Both the position numbers and the translations under genes were made by a program. The notes beneath the pieces are model-generated. The model was not told the DNA's origin and ran no database searches. It was given only the letters and a program-made list of their open reading frames with translations. Below, piece by piece: positions 7,662-20,173 of a stretch of DNA of 64,000 nt (its first letter is position 1; each line of letters begins with the position of its first letter). The stretch comes from Selaginella tamariscina (Eukaryota > Streptophyta > Lycopodiopsida > Selaginellales > Selaginellaceae): positions 186,001 to 250,000 of the forward strand of contig PUQB01000262.1 of the NCBI GenBank assembly GCA_003024785.1. Reading direction: 5' to 3'.

Positions 7662-10600
7662 TATTCTCTGCGGTCAGTAGGACTACCTAAAGTGTAGTGT
7701 ATTTTAGGGTTTAGTTAGTTCTAAATTCTTGAAGTACTCTATCACTTTGGTTAACGTCTGAATTCTGCGTGGAGAGTTGGTCCTGAGATCTATAACTCTT
7801 TAGAGTACACCTACTTAGTGGTGTAGGTTATGGACTCGAATGTCAGAAGGTAGCACTTGGAAGACAACTTCCAAGTTGTATGCCAGGTTACTTTACCTTA
7901 TGAATGTTTGGGTTACTTTACCATATACTTCCACAAGACGTGGCGTGTTAGTTTGTTCTGGCTTACAAACTAAGTCTTGGAAGTGGTCTTGTGATATCCT
8001 AAGTCTACACATTATTGAAAATTTTCTTTTTCTTTAAGGTGTTTGAATTTGGGAAACACATGATTTGAGAACGTGACTATGTCCATTGAGTTTTGGCTTA
8101 GGTCAAGATTCAATATCGTTCCAGCAATAGTGTTCAAACGGGGAAAGACTTATGTTCAAAGTGCATCTTTGACTTCGGGAGAAGGGGCATAATCAAACAT
8201 AAGAATGAACACTACATTTTGACATAAAGTGTAAAATAAGCTCTTATTATAGTGCATGGTTCCGAGAGTGTAACTCTAGAAGCAGACTAGTGATGAACTT
8301 ATAATACAATGGAATGTCAAATATTGACATATGATAAATATGTTAAGCAATGGGTTTGAAGATCCAATGTAGTCAAAGTATTGTCTGATGTTCGCAATAT
8401 TTTGATGACGCTAGCTGCAAGTAACATTAGGTGGAATAGTTTACTAAGTTCAAGTCATCTAATTTGAACCTTAGTACAACTTGAAACCTTAGTTAGTTGT
8501 AAGCGCGCACTCTGTATTCAAGTTAGCTAGCTCGACTAACTTGATTATGAAGTTGTCTCATAAGGATCATGAGAGAGAACTTCGGATAATAGCTAGAGAA
8601 TTTCGTTATCTTACCAATATCGGTTTTGGGATAGATGGTATGATCTATCAGAAAGAGAAATGTTGGAAACATACGTTTACATTTTCAGTTTACTGAGTAA
8701 TGAAGGACTTGTATAGTGAAGGCGTTCGGCGCACACTTGCAATTTTCATTATTAACTCTTTAATATTGAAATTTGTAATGTTGTTTACAATGTGGGCATA
8801 AGCTCTTGAACAAGGGTGATTCCTTGGTAAGAAGAGCATGATTTAAGGTTCTCCAGTTTGCTTATTAACTAAGTAAAGAAACTTGCTTAGTTTAATAACT
8901 TATGTTGAGAACTATCAATGAGTCAATAACAAGTCGGTATACATTTTGGGAGGTTTAAGTGCATGTACCTCCTTAAGATAGTTGTATTCGGTGGGAGTTA
9001 GAAGTTGGTATTGGTTTTCAATATCAATTTCATTTTAGAGTCGAATACAGTTATTTAATAGATGGTTTCTTGACTTTGCATCATGGTCGCAAATGCGGGC
9101 ACTCAAAGAGCTTATAAAGTAAGTATCTTCAGTTCTTTGGAATATTGAAAAATAGAACTATTCTTGACTCAAGATTTGATAGTATTCCTTAGTTAGTTGT
9201 TAGTTCTATCTCAAGGTTTGATGGTGTTCCTTGAGTTGGTTCAATAGTATAATATTGTGTAGCGGGATTAGCTCAAGAAGATGGTGTCCCTTCTTGATGA
9301 TTGTAGTTCAAGGTTCGTCCAATATCCGGTTCGAGAATATGAGGTTTCCTATCACCTCATCTGTTGAGATATTTATATTCTAAACTTTGGCAAATTTATG
9401 ACAATCTTTTCAAGATTGGTTATAAATGACTTGTCAAAGTATGGTATGATATCTCTTCAATATTGAGTTTGGAGCGCTCAATATCAAACTTGGTTATGAT
9501 CACATGAGGTGGCCGTAATCATATAACATAAAGACTCAAGTGGATTTGAGTCTAACACTTTGGTAAGGCACTACCTTAGTGTTATAACTTGAAACGTGTT
9601 TTCAAGTTAGTTGAGAAATGAGACATTTCTCAATACATTGCTTGAGGGGCAATGTAATACTTTCTGGAATTGCTAGGTGTCTAGAGTGAATAATGTATCT
9701 TAGTTCAATGTACTGAACTAGATATTTTGTTCATGTTTGGGGAAATCTATTGAAATATAAGATATGACTAAAACATGAAGTTGATCTAACACTTCAGTGT
9801 TATGATAGCATTTATGTGGAGGTTTATATCTTACTAAATCAATTAGATGAACCAGACATAAGTTCATGATTCCTCTTAGTCTCTGAACAAAGTTCCTTGA
9901 AATACTGTCATAACATTATATTTCCGTCTCAAAATTGAAGTTCGGTGCATGTAAACTAAGACCATATCTATAATGTAGTTGTAGCATTTTGATAAATTGA
10001 TATGATTGTAAGTTTATATCCACTAGTATAACAACTAGTTGATAAGCTTAGGATTTGAACGTTAAAACGATCATTATCCATTCGAGAGTATCAATATCAA
10101 AATTGCGACTATTTATAGAATAAGGATTAGTTTAAAAAGATTTATCAACACACTAATTGCTTAAATTAGTGAAAATGCTATACTTCGGTATAGTGTTGAG
10201 AAACATTTTCGAAATTAGTTTAAGAGTTGGAAATAAATATATGTTATGGAGGCGTACAGTATTACGAGTTCAGGGAGACTCTTATCGTGGAAACTAAGTT
10301 CTAAAATTCGGTATTTTAAACTTAGTACGATAAGGAGTTAGGAAGTATTGAACGGCATCTAGTACGATGTGCTCTTTGGGGAATGAGTACAATGAAAGTG
10401 ACAATTAAGAGACATGTTATCTAAAGGTTGTCGATTGAGGCACTAGAGATGGGTTGAATTTCCTGGTTTCCACATCGGTTTGTAAGAAAGGTATGTTAGC
10501 TTATCTGGTCCCTGAACTGGTCGGTGTTATGAAAGAGTACAAAGTTGGTTGTGAAAGACGAATGGCAGTTGGCAAGACCTTGTTGTATACATGTGTACAG

Positions 10601-11297
10601 CCATGCGCCTCTGTGATCGCCTCTGGCCAGATTGACATGTTTACAGAGAACAGGGTTTTACGATTGCTCTGTATCGGAAAAGAGCTTGATTCCGATAAAA
10701 GTCTCATACTTAGTCTGGCGTAGCTATATACTAATGAGAGATAGGTATAGTAGCAGACCCTTATGAAAAGGGGTAATGAGAAGCACCGAGGGATGCAGAG
10801 ATATAAGCTATAATATCGTAACATGTGGGACCATTGGAAAATCAAAGAAAAGCGAAGGTGTTTGGTCAAGCATTTGAGAAGTGCTTGTTGTGCGCTAGAT
10901 GACAGAGGTCATCAACATCGTTTAATATTAAGGAATAAAGCAAGTCTTTATTTCTTGTTAACCAAGGGGCCGGCAACAACACTAACTAGAGGCCTCCAAT
11001 ATAAATTCTAGTTAAGTAAAGAAATTAACCAGTGTTGTGTGCGTCGGGTGACAGACTTTGCAGACGTGCAAAAGGTCTCCAGGTGACTTCATGTCGCAGG
11101 TGGTGCCTCCGGCAGCTGGGTTTACGACTCAGTGAACGACGGTTCTGAAGTACTTGGTTTCGCGTAATGCAAGGGGGTAATAAAACTTATGTGAACTTTT
11201 GGCTAACTCCGCATAGAGTGATATGTTAGTTTTGGTTAGTTTTTTCTAACATTATCTAGTCTTGGAGTTGGACGTCAACGAGGACGTTGACATTTTC
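7662..11297 (+). other. Element A interior, no coding capacity seen
   Basis: The first 150 or so bases match B's leader (complement of about 19040-19180). The last 380 or so (from about 10930) match B's 3' untranslated part (complement of 13783-14170). The 3.1 kb between is AT-rich and unrelated to B as far as I can see, with short phrase-like repeats such as two copies near 9171 and 9212. A frame of 89 residues at 10454-10723 shows no domain and is not called as a gene. Confidence 0.7.
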
Positions 11298-11311
11298 AAA
11301 GGCGGGGAGTG
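11298..11311 (+). other. Element A polypurine tract
   Basis: AAAGGCGGGGAGTG lies directly before the 3' LTR. B has nearly the same tract next to its own 3' LTR. Confidence 0.75.
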
Positions 11312-12807
11312 TGTCATAGTTTTTACTATGACTCGACCCTTTACTTTGGACGTTGACTGTTGTTACCTACTGTACTATGTTGATGGACCCTAGATGTAGT
11401 GAGAAACAGCCCGCTTAGTGCACTTAGGTGTTTAAGGGTAGTTCCGGCCGGCTATCTTTAGATATCGCGAGAAACTCTAAGCGAAGTAGCACTTACCTTC
11501 TAGAAAACCCACCCCCAATTTTGACGTCCGAATAGGCTGATTGGTCCTTGCAGATGAGTTCGGCGTGATAAGTAGGGTTAGGAACACCCCTAGGGTTGAC
11601 CTAACCCTAGGGTTGCCCTAACCCACGCCCTAAAACCCCCACCCCCTTGGGTAGGGTTTAGGGTAGGAGTAAGGGTGAGTTATAGGCTCATATTGCTAAT
11701 TTATCTAAGGGCTAGAATTCAGTGCCAGCCCACTAATACAAACAGGAAAAGAGGGGGGGGGGGCTCCGTCACATAAATAAGGTAGAGTATATGTAGGAGA
11801 GCTCCTGGGTTCATGAATGAGTTGTTGCTCTTCTGCCGGTGCAAGCTTCAGCTTGTGTCGTTAAGGTACAACCCTCTGTTGTGCCGCCCTAACTTCCAGA
11901 TGCCAGGGGTACGTCCCACCTTCGGGGTAGCTTACCCTTAACATTGGCGAATCCATGCCTGGGAGGTCTTGTCAGATGCACGTTCCAAGAGGCAGAGGTT
12001 GAGGCTTGTCTCCAGCCTCCTCCTCCACGTCAAGCTAGGTGTGCACTCACGGCCAAGCAAGGCACATCCGTGTCCTTGTCCAACTGTGGGGTGGGATCTT
12101 GTTTGACAGGTTCATGTTACCTTGGTTCCTGAGGGTTCATTGAGGGGTTCTAGAGTTGGCATTTAGGAGCCACGTTTGTGGCACTTGGTGCAACTCTTGA
12201 ATCTAAGGGCTATGGCATGATAGCCCACATCATGGAAGGCAGTGTCACATGGAGATGTGACACTGGGCTAAACGTCACATGGTACAACGCCTGAGGCACG
12301 CCCTTTGGGGTTATGTCATGGGCTTGTCGCCAAGGGGTTGGATACCTTAGCAAATAGACATACTTGTGCTTGCACTAGGGTGCTAAGCCTTGGGCATGCT
12401 CAAGGGAGGTTAGGTCTCATAACTAGGTGTGCTTTGACACACTTGGCTAGGGGATGTTCTCCTTGGAATTCAAGGGTTGAACAACCTAAGCGTGTTAGCA
12501 GGAGCCCTTTCGTGAGGCACTCGCAAGTCATGTGCTTAGGGTTATCCCAAACCTAGCCTTAGGGAGTTTGCTTAGCAGAACACTCGTGTCCGCCTACGGC
12601 GCACACTCGTGTCCTCACTAAGTACTAGCCCTAGGTCTAGGTATAACTTGGCCACTCAAACCCTTAGGGGTTAGTCGTGGTTCAGGGTACCCTTGTCGCC
12701 CTAAAGGGGTTGTACTCCCGGATGAGGGTGATTCCTCAAGGGTAAGTGACGATGCCTTAGCTCTGTCCAGGGTATGTGTGGAACACACGTCTCCTTGAGG
12801 GTTAGGG
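11312..12807 (+). repeat. Element A 3' LTR, left part
   Basis: It begins TGTCATAG, followed by the complement arm ACTATGAC, so the LTR starts with an 8-bp palindrome around TTTT. From 11574 on it repeats the opening of the window. It is interrupted after TAGGG (12803-12807) by element B. Confidence 0.9.
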
Positions 12808-13782
12808 TGTCAGAGTTTTTACCTGGTGCCACAAAGGCGGCTTGCCAGGTGCCAACCCTGGAATCCCCTCTCTGGAAACCCACGGAATCTGGTAAAGTAA
12901 CCCGTATTAGGAACCAACCCTTAGGAACTTAAACCCTAACTGACCAAGTCCACGAACGAGACTCACCTTGTGAATCAGGATGCACGAACTGGCCGAGTTA
13001 TAGGTGTTGTTCCTAGCTTGGCGTGGTTGAGGCGGCCGGAGCAAGGCCTCAACCACTAGTTCTGCGGAACGTGAACTCGGGCAATACCTTTGAGCTTGCG
13101 AGCAGGTTTCGGACCAAGGAATTTGGCTAACTCCTTGGAAGTGACATGCTCTTCTCTCAAAGGCAAGATCCTGCCAATGATAAGGATAGTCTAACCCTAG
13201 GGTGGGTTGTACCCCTGTCGTGTGGAAGTTTGGGCGGCACAACAGAGGTTGCACCTTGACGACACAAGCTTAGCTTGCACCGGTAGGAGGTTAACGAGCT
13301 CTCTTTTGAACCCAGAAGCCTCACTACATATACTCTACCTTATTTATGTGACGGACCCCCCCCCCCCTGTTTACCTAAATGAGTAAGTGGGCTGGCACGG
13401 AAATGCCAGCCCTTAGAGAAAATGGTTGTCCTAACCTAATCCTAAACCTAACCCCTAGGGGGGGGTTTAGGACGTGGGGTTAGGGCAACCCTAGGGTTAG
13501 GTCAACCCTAGGGGTGTCTCTAACCCTTATTTTGACAAGCTATAATCAGCGAAGAACCCTAACCTGGAACGTCAAAATGGGGGAGGGTTCTCTAAATGGA
13601 AGTGCTAGCTTCGCCTAGAGTTTCTTGCAAATACCTAACGACACCCGGCCGGACCATCACTAGATACCCAAGTGCACTATGCGGGCCTATTTCTTCTACA
13701 TCTAGGGTTCGTCACATAATTCAGTAGGTAACAACAATCAAACCCCAAAGTAAAGGGTCGAGTCATAGTAAAAACTATGACA
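12808..13782 (-). repeat. Element B 3' LTR
   Basis: On the minus strand it begins TGTCATAG and ends CTCTGACA. It is 975 bp and nearly identical to 19194-20168. It carries the same CCCTAGGG-rich block as element A and a poly-C run near 13358. Confidence 0.95.
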
Positions 13783-13797
13783 CACTCCCTGCCTTTG
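13783..13797 (-). other. Element B polypurine tract
   Basis: The minus strand reads CAAAGGCAGGGAGTG immediately before the 3' LTR. Confidence 0.75.
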
Positions 13798-14191
13798 AAA
13801 ATGTCAACGTCCTCGTTGACGTCTAACTCCAAGACTAGACTAGGTTAGGAAAAATTAACTGAAAACTAACGTAATCACTCTATGCGGAGTCAGCAAAAAA
13901 GTTCACAAGTTTTATTACCCCCCTTGCATTACGCGAAGCCAAATACTTCAGAACCGTCGTTCACTGAGTGAGAACTCAGCTGCCGGAGGTACCACCTGCG
14001 ACAAGAAGTCATTTGGAGACCTTTTGCACGTCTGCAAAGTCTGTCACCCGACACAGACAACAAGTTAGTTAATTTTTTTAGTTAACTAGAATTTATATCG
14101 GAGGCCTCTAGTTAATGTTGTCTGTCGGCCCCTAGGTTAAGAAGAAATAACTTTATTCCTTAATTAGTTTGAGACCTTGCCTCAAACTCAT

Positions 14192-15464
14192 TCACCAACT
14201 CCATCGCGTTTTGTAGATTCTCCAATGGTTCCCATGTCGATTCGCACGCTGGATAGCCTTTCCATTTGACGAGATACTCAAACTTACGTTTTTGCGTCCA
14301 TAAACCTTCCTTTTGCCCAATATGGATTCGACTTCGTACTCCGTACCTTTCATGAACCAGCTCGGGGGGCGTCGTAAGTTTTCATATCTTTGCGGATGTT
14401 TCTCATCTTTGTGGAATGGCTCGAGCAAATTGACATGAAACACATTGTGTATTGTTCCCAACTCCGGAGGAAGATCCAACTCATAAGCCACTTTCCCTAC
14501 TTGCTTGACCACCTTGTATGGACCTATGTAGTGCAATAGAAACTTTCTCGAAAAGAGTCATTGGAACCTTCAGGTTTTGGTACTCAACAATACCATATCC
14601 CCAACTTGATACTCTACATCCCGCCGATGCTTATCGTACTGCTGACGATACCTTTCCTGTGCTGCAGCCATCGCTTGACGAGCAGCTTCCATGTTCGATA
14701 CAATTGTCCCGTGAACTCTGCTACAGATGGAACTCGATTGCTATCGTCTTTCGGTAACACCATACTCTGAGGAATACCACCCTTATTCCCAGTTAACACT
14801 TCCATCGGGCTACATCCGATTGCAGTGTGCATCGAGTTATTGTAACATATCTCAGCCATATCTAAGTGTTCAGCCCAATCAAGTTGATCACCTTGAACAT
14901 AGCATCTGAGATAGTCCTCGACTTGTCGGTTACCCCTCCGTCTGACATCCGTTTGTGGATGATAAGCCGTACTAAAACCTCAGCATCGTCCCAAATTGCT
15001 TGAACAACGTTCCCCAAAATTGCCAGTAAATCGAGGATTCCGGTCTGAGATCATCGTTTCTGGTAGCCCTCGCACTCTTACGACTTCGTGGAAGAACAAC
15101 TTTGCTGCTTGTTTTGCATTTCACTGTCTCTACAGTTGGAATGAAATGAGCAACCTTTGAAAATCGATCGACCACCACCATAAGAGCATTGAAACCACAA
15201 GATTTTGGCAATCCCATGATAAAGTCCAAAAGTAACACTTTGAAATGGCCGCTCTGGAATCGGTATACATTGTAACTTCCCAACTCGTTTTTGTGAACGA
15301 CTTTTCACTTGTTGACATGTGGGGCATGTCTTGACATACTTGGCAACATCGTCTATCATACCCGCCAATAGAATCCCTGTTTCAACAAAGCCAACGTCTT
15401 GTGCCTTCCACCATGCCCTGCCAAAGGAACGTCGTGATGTTCTCTTAATAGCCTCTCCCTCCAT
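14192..15464 (-). pseudogene. pol: Element B integrase and chromodomain, broken
   Basis: The minus strand shows the zinc-binding end CPTCQQVKS (near 15320), the core phrases DFIMGLPKS and VVVDRFSKVAHF (near 15180-15230), and AEICYNNSMHTAIGCSP (near 14820). The C-terminal module is YIGPYKVVKQVGKVAYELDLPP with HNVFHVNLLEPF (14400-14530). The chromodomain begins EYEVESILGKR near 14330 and then leaves frame. At least four frame changes are needed to follow it, so it is inactive as read. Confidence 0.85.
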
Positions 15465-16189
15465 GTCCCTTCTGGAACATAGAGTCTCTTTTCTTTATAA
15501 TAAAGAACTCCATCTCGTACTGCAAAATGGGCCTGTTTGAGTGCATCCATTCGACTTTCTATTCCTGCTGGAATATTACCATCTCTTCGTAATTGATGAA
15601 CTTGTTTCCTCTTTGCTACCAGGCTCAAAGCTTCCTTGGCAAACTTGTCCTGAGGATACGCCGTCACAAATTCATCCACCAAAGTTGACACGGGTGCTGA
15701 CATAATACGAAGATGACCCTTTCTACTGAGTGCATCAGCTACCACATTTCCTTTTCCCGCCTTATGTCTGATTTCAGGCTGAAATCGTGCCAACTTCTGC
15801 TGCCATCTAGCATACTTTGGTGATAGCTTCGGCTGCGTTTCAAAATACCTTAGAGTTACACTATCTGTCCAAACCACAGTGCCATGACTTGGAAGATAAT
15901 GACGCCAATACTCCAAGGAAGCAACAATAGCATACATCTCCTTTTCGTGGTAGGCCATCGAGTTTGCGCGGCATCTAACTTCTTCGAGAAGAAAGGACAC
16001 TGGATGTCCTTTTTGTTGCAATACACCACCAATTGCAAAGTCGGAAGCGTCACATTCTACTTCAAAGGGATCTTCAAAGATGGGCAACTGCAAAACTGGC
16101 TCAGAAGAGATAGCCTCTTTGAGTTTGACGAATGCACGTTGGCACTCTGGAGTCCAATGCCATGGAATGTTCTTCGTAAGATCTGTCAA
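15356..16189 (-). CDS. pol: Element B RNase H and start of integrase
   Basis: This is an open stretch of 277 residues. It contains the end of the connection domain, [15 protein letters not shown], then TDSVTLRYF and the motif [14 protein letters not shown] (near residues 145-158), all standard for gypsy RNase H. After a linker comes the integrase zinc-binding start [19 protein letters not shown] near the C-terminus. It overlaps the reverse transcriptase frame by four bases in a different register, so a frame break lies between them. Confidence 0.85.
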   Translation of the reverse strand: MTDLTKNIPWHWTPECQRAFVKLKEAISSEPVLQLPIFEDPFEVECDASDFAIGGVLQQKGHPVSFLLEEVRCRANSMAYHEKEMYAIVASLEYWRHYLPSHGTVVWTDSVTLRYFETQPKLSPKYARWQQKLARFQPEIRHKAGKGNVVADALSRKGHLRIMSAPVSTLVDEFVTAYPQDKFAKEALSLVAKRKQVHQLRRDGNIPAGIESRMDALKQAHFAVRDGVLYYKEKRLYVPEGTWRERLLREHHDVPLAGHGGRHKTLALLKQGFYWRV

Positions 16190-17349
16190 TGGGCCGCTAT
16201 TTCTGAGTAACCCTTTATGAATCTTCGGTAATACCCTGTCAGACCAAGAAATGATCTAACTTCATGCACGTCTTTTAAGGTCATCCACTCAGTAATAGCT
16301 TGAATTTTCTTTGGGTCCATGGCAACCTCCCCACCTGAGATCAAGTGTCCCAAGAAATCTATCTTGGTTTGACCAAATGCGCACTTGCTTTCTTTAGCAT
16401 ACAACTGGTTCTCTCTCAACCTCTGAAACACTTTTTCTAAGTGTTCCACATGTTCTTCAATTGTCGAACTGAAAACCAGAATGTCATCAATATACACCAC
16501 CACGAACTCGTCTAGATAGTCTCTAAACACATCCATCATTGTGCAAAAAGTTGCTGGAGCATTGCACAACCCGAATGGCAAGACTAGAAACTCAAATGAT
16601 CCATAACGCGTTCGAAAAGCGGTCTTCTCAATGTCATTCTCTGCTACCCGAATCTGATGGTACCCAGACCTCAAGTCTATTCTTGAAAAGTACTTTGCTT
16701 TTGATAGTCTATCAAACAAGTCGTCCACTCGCGGAAGAGGATACTTGTTTTTGATAGTTATCGCGTTCAGTGCTCGATAGTCCACACACATTCGCATCGT
16801 ACCATCCTTTTTCATTACAAACAAGATCGGTGCACCATATGGTGATCGACTAGGTCGAATGTGTCCTCGACCAACCAATTCCGTCAGCTGTCTCTTCAAT
16901 TCAATCAACTCTTGAGGATTTAACCGATATGGGGCTCTTGCCGGTGGAGACGAACCCGGCAAAACCTCTATTCTGTGGTCCACAGCTCGACGTGGAGGTA
17001 ACTCAGGCGGCAAATCTTCCGGTAACACATCCCTAAACATGTTCAAGACTTCCAAAATAGGTTCGGGAACATGTTCTTGACCATCTCCTATTTTGACTTC
17101 ACCAGTATCCAAAACCATTGCAAGAAACACACGTTCCCGATGTCTAACTGCTTTACGCAACTGAGTCAAGGTAAGGAACATAGGATTCCAATCCCTATCA
17201 GTTAGCGTTTCCATTCTGAGCGTCGTTTTTCTAATGGCTTCTTTATCTGCTGCAAGCGTGATTCGATTATCTCCGGAACCCCTCATTTCGATTACATGTT
17301 TATGGAACCATTCCATACCCAGAACAAAGTCAAACCCCGTCATATTCAA
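16186..17349 (-). CDS. pol: Element B reverse transcriptase
   Basis: This open stretch of 387 residues starts at the end of the protease (LGMEWF). The reverse transcriptase has the motifs [31 protein letters not shown] text with [22 protein letters not shown] and an intact catalytic YIDD at 16483-16494. FLGHLIS and the thumb region follow. The polymerase core therefore looks preserved. The Met at 17349 is internal to Pol, not a native start. Confidence 0.9.
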   Translation of the reverse strand: MNMTGFDFVLGMEWFHKHVIEMRGSGDNRITLAADKEAIRKTTLRMETLTDRDWNPMFLTLTQLRKAVRHRERVFLAMVLDTGEVKIGDGQEHVPEPILEVLNMFRDVLPEDLPPELPPRRAVDHRIEVLPGSSPPARAPYRLNPQELIELKRQLTELVGRGHIRPSRSPYGAPILFVMKKDGTMRMCVDYRALNAITIKNKYPLPRVDDLFDRLSKAKYFSRIDLRSGYHQIRVAENDIEKTAFRTRYGSFEFLVLPFGLCNAPATFCTMMDVFRDYLDEFVVVYIDDILVFSSTIEEHVEHLEKVFQRLRENQLYAKESKCAFGQTKIDFLGHLISGGEVAMDPKKIQAITEWMTLKDVHEVRSFLGLTGYYRRFIKGYSEIAAH

Positions 17350-17405
17350 GACAACTAAGTCTAGCTTAGCCTTCCAATCTTTGATTTGGACAGGAACTGC
17401 CCTTG

Positions 17406-18044
17406 CTATATTATTAGTATTTTGAGAACCTTGCCAAAATTGATCTTTATTTCACACATCTTTATTACATCCAAATTCAATCGACGAGCTAGACTAGTCG
17501 ATATGAAGTTGTATGTTGCTCCAGTATCGATCATCATTCGGACTCGGTCCCCTCGTATCCTTCCTGTCATAATATAGCAAAGGGTCAGTTTTGTCTTGAT
17601 AGCGAATAAGGCAGGTTGTGTCTGGCACAACATTACCTCTTCTGACTCATCTTCCGGATCTTCAAGCGTTTCTGGTTCAGCAACTTCCTCTTCTACCATC
17701 GCCTTGAAATGTCCTGATTGTTGTGAGGGTGCCGGACACTCTTTAGCAAAATGACCAGGCTTGTTACAATTATAACATTTCACGACCCCGCCTGCGGAAC
17801 GCGGGGGAGCAGACTTTGGAGCCGATCCTTTGGTCTGCTGAGGAGGTGGTAACGCCAATGGTTTCCGAAATCCGGTGGGTCTTGATGTGTCCGAAAACTT
17901 GGAACTGCCAACAAAGGGACTTGCACTTCGAATTGATGGCGATTGATCTGGTCGCCTATCAAACCTTCTGAACCCAGACTTTGGAGGAAACCTCCTTGGT
18001 TTAGGTTTTGCTTCCTCCCCTTTGTACAAGTCTTCTAACGACAT
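17406..18044 (-). pseudogene. gag-pol: Element B Gag C-terminus, zinc knuckle and protease
   Basis: This 212-residue stretch is rich in Pro, Ser and Arg. It holds a CCHC knuckle CYNCNKPGHFAKEC (near 17750) and, after an acidic spacer, the protease motif MIDTGATYNF (near 17530). It is one reading frame away from the upstream gag segment, with the shift near 18105. It leaves frame again before 17400, just short of the next protease piece. Confidence 0.85.
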
Positions 18045-18103
18045 GCCATAAGCAACCTTTTGAGCTGCCTCTTGACATTCCCGATAGCTTGTGGGCTTGT
18101 ACC

Positions 18104-18889
18104 TTAAGATCTCCCTTCGCGTTTCTCATTCAAGCTAGCCATGAAGCAACTTCGAGCTTCATCATCGCTCATATTTGGCACCAATCGCCGTACACTTTCG
18201 AATCGATAAACGTGGTCCATAGGACTTCCCCGAACTCCCTGTTGACAAAGTGCCAGGTCAGCACGCAATCGCAAACCGAGATCATCCGGCATATACTGCT
18301 TTTTGATCTCCTTTTTCATGTGCTTCCAGCTGTTTCGGTATCCACGTTCACCTTCAACAATTCGCCACCAAGTCTTAGCTTCTTCTTTAAGAAACTGCTT
18401 AGCACATGCAACCTTTTCTGTCTTTCTCACGGAAGCAGCCTCGAAATAGCTTTCCATATCATACAACCAGTCATCCAAAACCTTGTAATCCTTTGAACCC
18501 ATGAAATTCGAAGGCTTTACCGGTTTGAATTTACTGGGACCTCCACCAACTACTTCCGTCGAAGAATCTGATTCAGAGGAACCTGACTCTGAGTCATGCT
18601 TCTTCTTCTTTTTCCGTGTGTCTGGTTGCGGAACGTCTGGCACTGCCGTATTCGTTGGAATCCGAACGGCAACATTATCGATTCTGTCATTCAATCCCAA
18701 GACATCCCCTCGAAGTTCGTTTAGGGCATCCATCATTATTTCACGCCAACCAGGTCGCTGCCTAGCCCTAGGGGGTCGACCTGGATCAGCTTCATCCATC
18801 TCCTCATTTTGAGCCTCTGCGACAGCCCTCTCTGCCTCAGGCTCCGGTTGCTTTCTTTTGCTCATCGTATTGAACCCTAGTTTCAACAC
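18104..18889 (-). CDS. gag: Element B Gag N-terminal part
   Basis: This frame has 261 residues. The N-terminal 120 or so are charged and disordered, with a Lys run and a Ser/Asp run. A retrotransposon-gag domain follows with DWLYDMESYFEAA, AKTWW and YRFESVRRLVP. An ATG at 18862-18864 (MSKRKQPE) is a more natural start than the one at 18889. The frame breaks near 18105 before the zinc knuckle. Confidence 0.85.
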   Translation of the reverse strand: MLKLGFNTMSKRKQPEPEAERAVAEAQNEEMDEADPGRPPRARQRPGWREIMMDALNELRGDVLGLNDRIDNVAVRIPTNTAVPDVPQPDTRKKKKKHDSESGSSESDSSTEVVGGGPSKFKPVKPSNFMGSKDYKVLDDWLYDMESYFEAASVRKTEKVACAKQFLKEEAKTWWRIVEGERGYRNSWKHMKKEIKKQYMPDDLGLRLRADLALCQQGVRGSPMDHVYRFESVRRLVPNMSDDEARSCFMASLNEKREGRS

Positions 18890-19178
18890 TCGGAGAATAT
18901 GCTCGGAATATTCCCAATGTTAAGTTGGAAACACCCTGCACAGGTTGTACACCCACACACATTCAGCTTGAACTAGCATAAGACTTTCGGACATACCTAG
19001 AATCTCACGCCGACTCACTGAGCAAGTGTTCTCCGAAGTTTGACAACTCACAGGATCAAACTCTCTGCGCAGAATACAGACATGTTAACCAAAGCGATAG
19101 AGTAGATCAAGAATTTAGAGTTATCTAAACATTGAAACACTCTATGACTTAAGGTAGTCCTACTGACCGCAGAGAACT

Positions 19179-19191
19179 TGCTCCGATACCA
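19179..19191 (-). other. Element B primer-binding site
   Basis: The minus strand reads TGGTATCGGAGC two bases after the 5' LTR. The leader downstream (to about 19040) matches element A at 7662-7800. Confidence 0.85.
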
Positions 19192-19193
19192 AT

Positions 19194-20168
19194 TGTCAGA
19201 GTTTTTACCTGGTGCCACAAAGGCGGCTTGCCAGGTGCCAACCCTGGAATCCCCTCTCTGGAAACCCCACGGAATCTGGTAAAGTAACCCGTATTAGGAA
19301 CCCAACCCTTAGGAACTTAAACCCTAACTGACCAAGTCCACGAACGAGACTCACCTTGTGAATCAGGATGCACGGACTAGCCGAGTTATAGGTTGTTCCT
19401 AGCTTGGCGTGGTTGAGGCGGCCGGAGCAAGGCCTCAACCACTAGTTCTGCGGAACGTGAACTCGGGCAATACCTTTGAGCTTGCGAGCAGGTTTTCGGA
19501 CCAAGGAATCTGGCTAACTCCTTGGAAGTGACGTGCCCTTGTCTCAAAGGCAAGATCCTGCCAACGATAAGGATAGTCTAACCCTAGGGTGGGTTGTACC
19601 CCTGTCGTGTGGAAGTTTGGGCGGCACAACAGAGGGTTGCACCTTGACGACACAAGCTTAGCTTGCACCGGTAGGAGGTTAACGAGCTCTCTTTTGAACC
19701 CAGGAAGCCTCACTACATATACTCTACCTTATTTATGTGACGGACCCCCCCCCCCCTGTTTACCTAAATGAGTAAGTGGGCTGGCACGGAAATGCCAGCC
19801 CTTAGAGAAAATGGTTGTCCTAACCTAATCCTAAACCTAACCCCTAGGGGGGGGTTTAGGACGTGGGGTTAGGGCAACCCTAGGGTTAGGTCAACCCTAG
19901 GGGTGTCCCTAACCCTTATTTTGACAAGCTATTTGCGAAGAACCCTAACCTGGAACGTCAAAATGGGGGAGGGTTCTCTAAATGGAAGTGCTAGCTTCGC
20001 CTAGAGTTTCTTGCAAATACCTAACGACACCCGGCCGGACCATCACTAGATACCCAAGTGCACTATGCGGGCCTGTTTCTTCTACATCTAGGGTTCGTCA
20101 CATAATCCAGTAGGTAACAACAGTCAAACCCCAAAGTAAAGGGTCGAGTCATAGTAAAAACTATGACA
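19194..20168 (-). repeat. Element B 5' LTR
   Basis: This is a 975-bp partner of 12808-13782. Differences include one-base length changes in C runs and a few substitutions near 19375. Confidence 0.95.
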
Positions 20169-20173
20169 TAGGG

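Larger units (their letters stand above)
12808..20168 (-). mobile_element. Element B: autonomous-type chromovirus, minus strand, decayed
   Basis: The target duplication TAGGG (12803-12807 and 20169-20173) frames the element. The empty site is visible in A's 5' LTR near 7318. Both LTRs are 975 bp. Reading on the minus strand, the order is LTR, Met-type primer site, gag with zinc knuckle, protease, reverse transcriptase, RNase H, integrase, chromodomain, purine tract, LTR. It shares LTR family, primer site and flanks with element A. Frame breaks occur in gag, between protease and reverse transcriptase, and repeatedly in integrase. Confidence 0.95.

Noticed and set aside
10454..10723. 89-residue protein gene in element A
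   Set aside because: No domain or motif, no homologous frame in B, and it lies in a non-coding interior.
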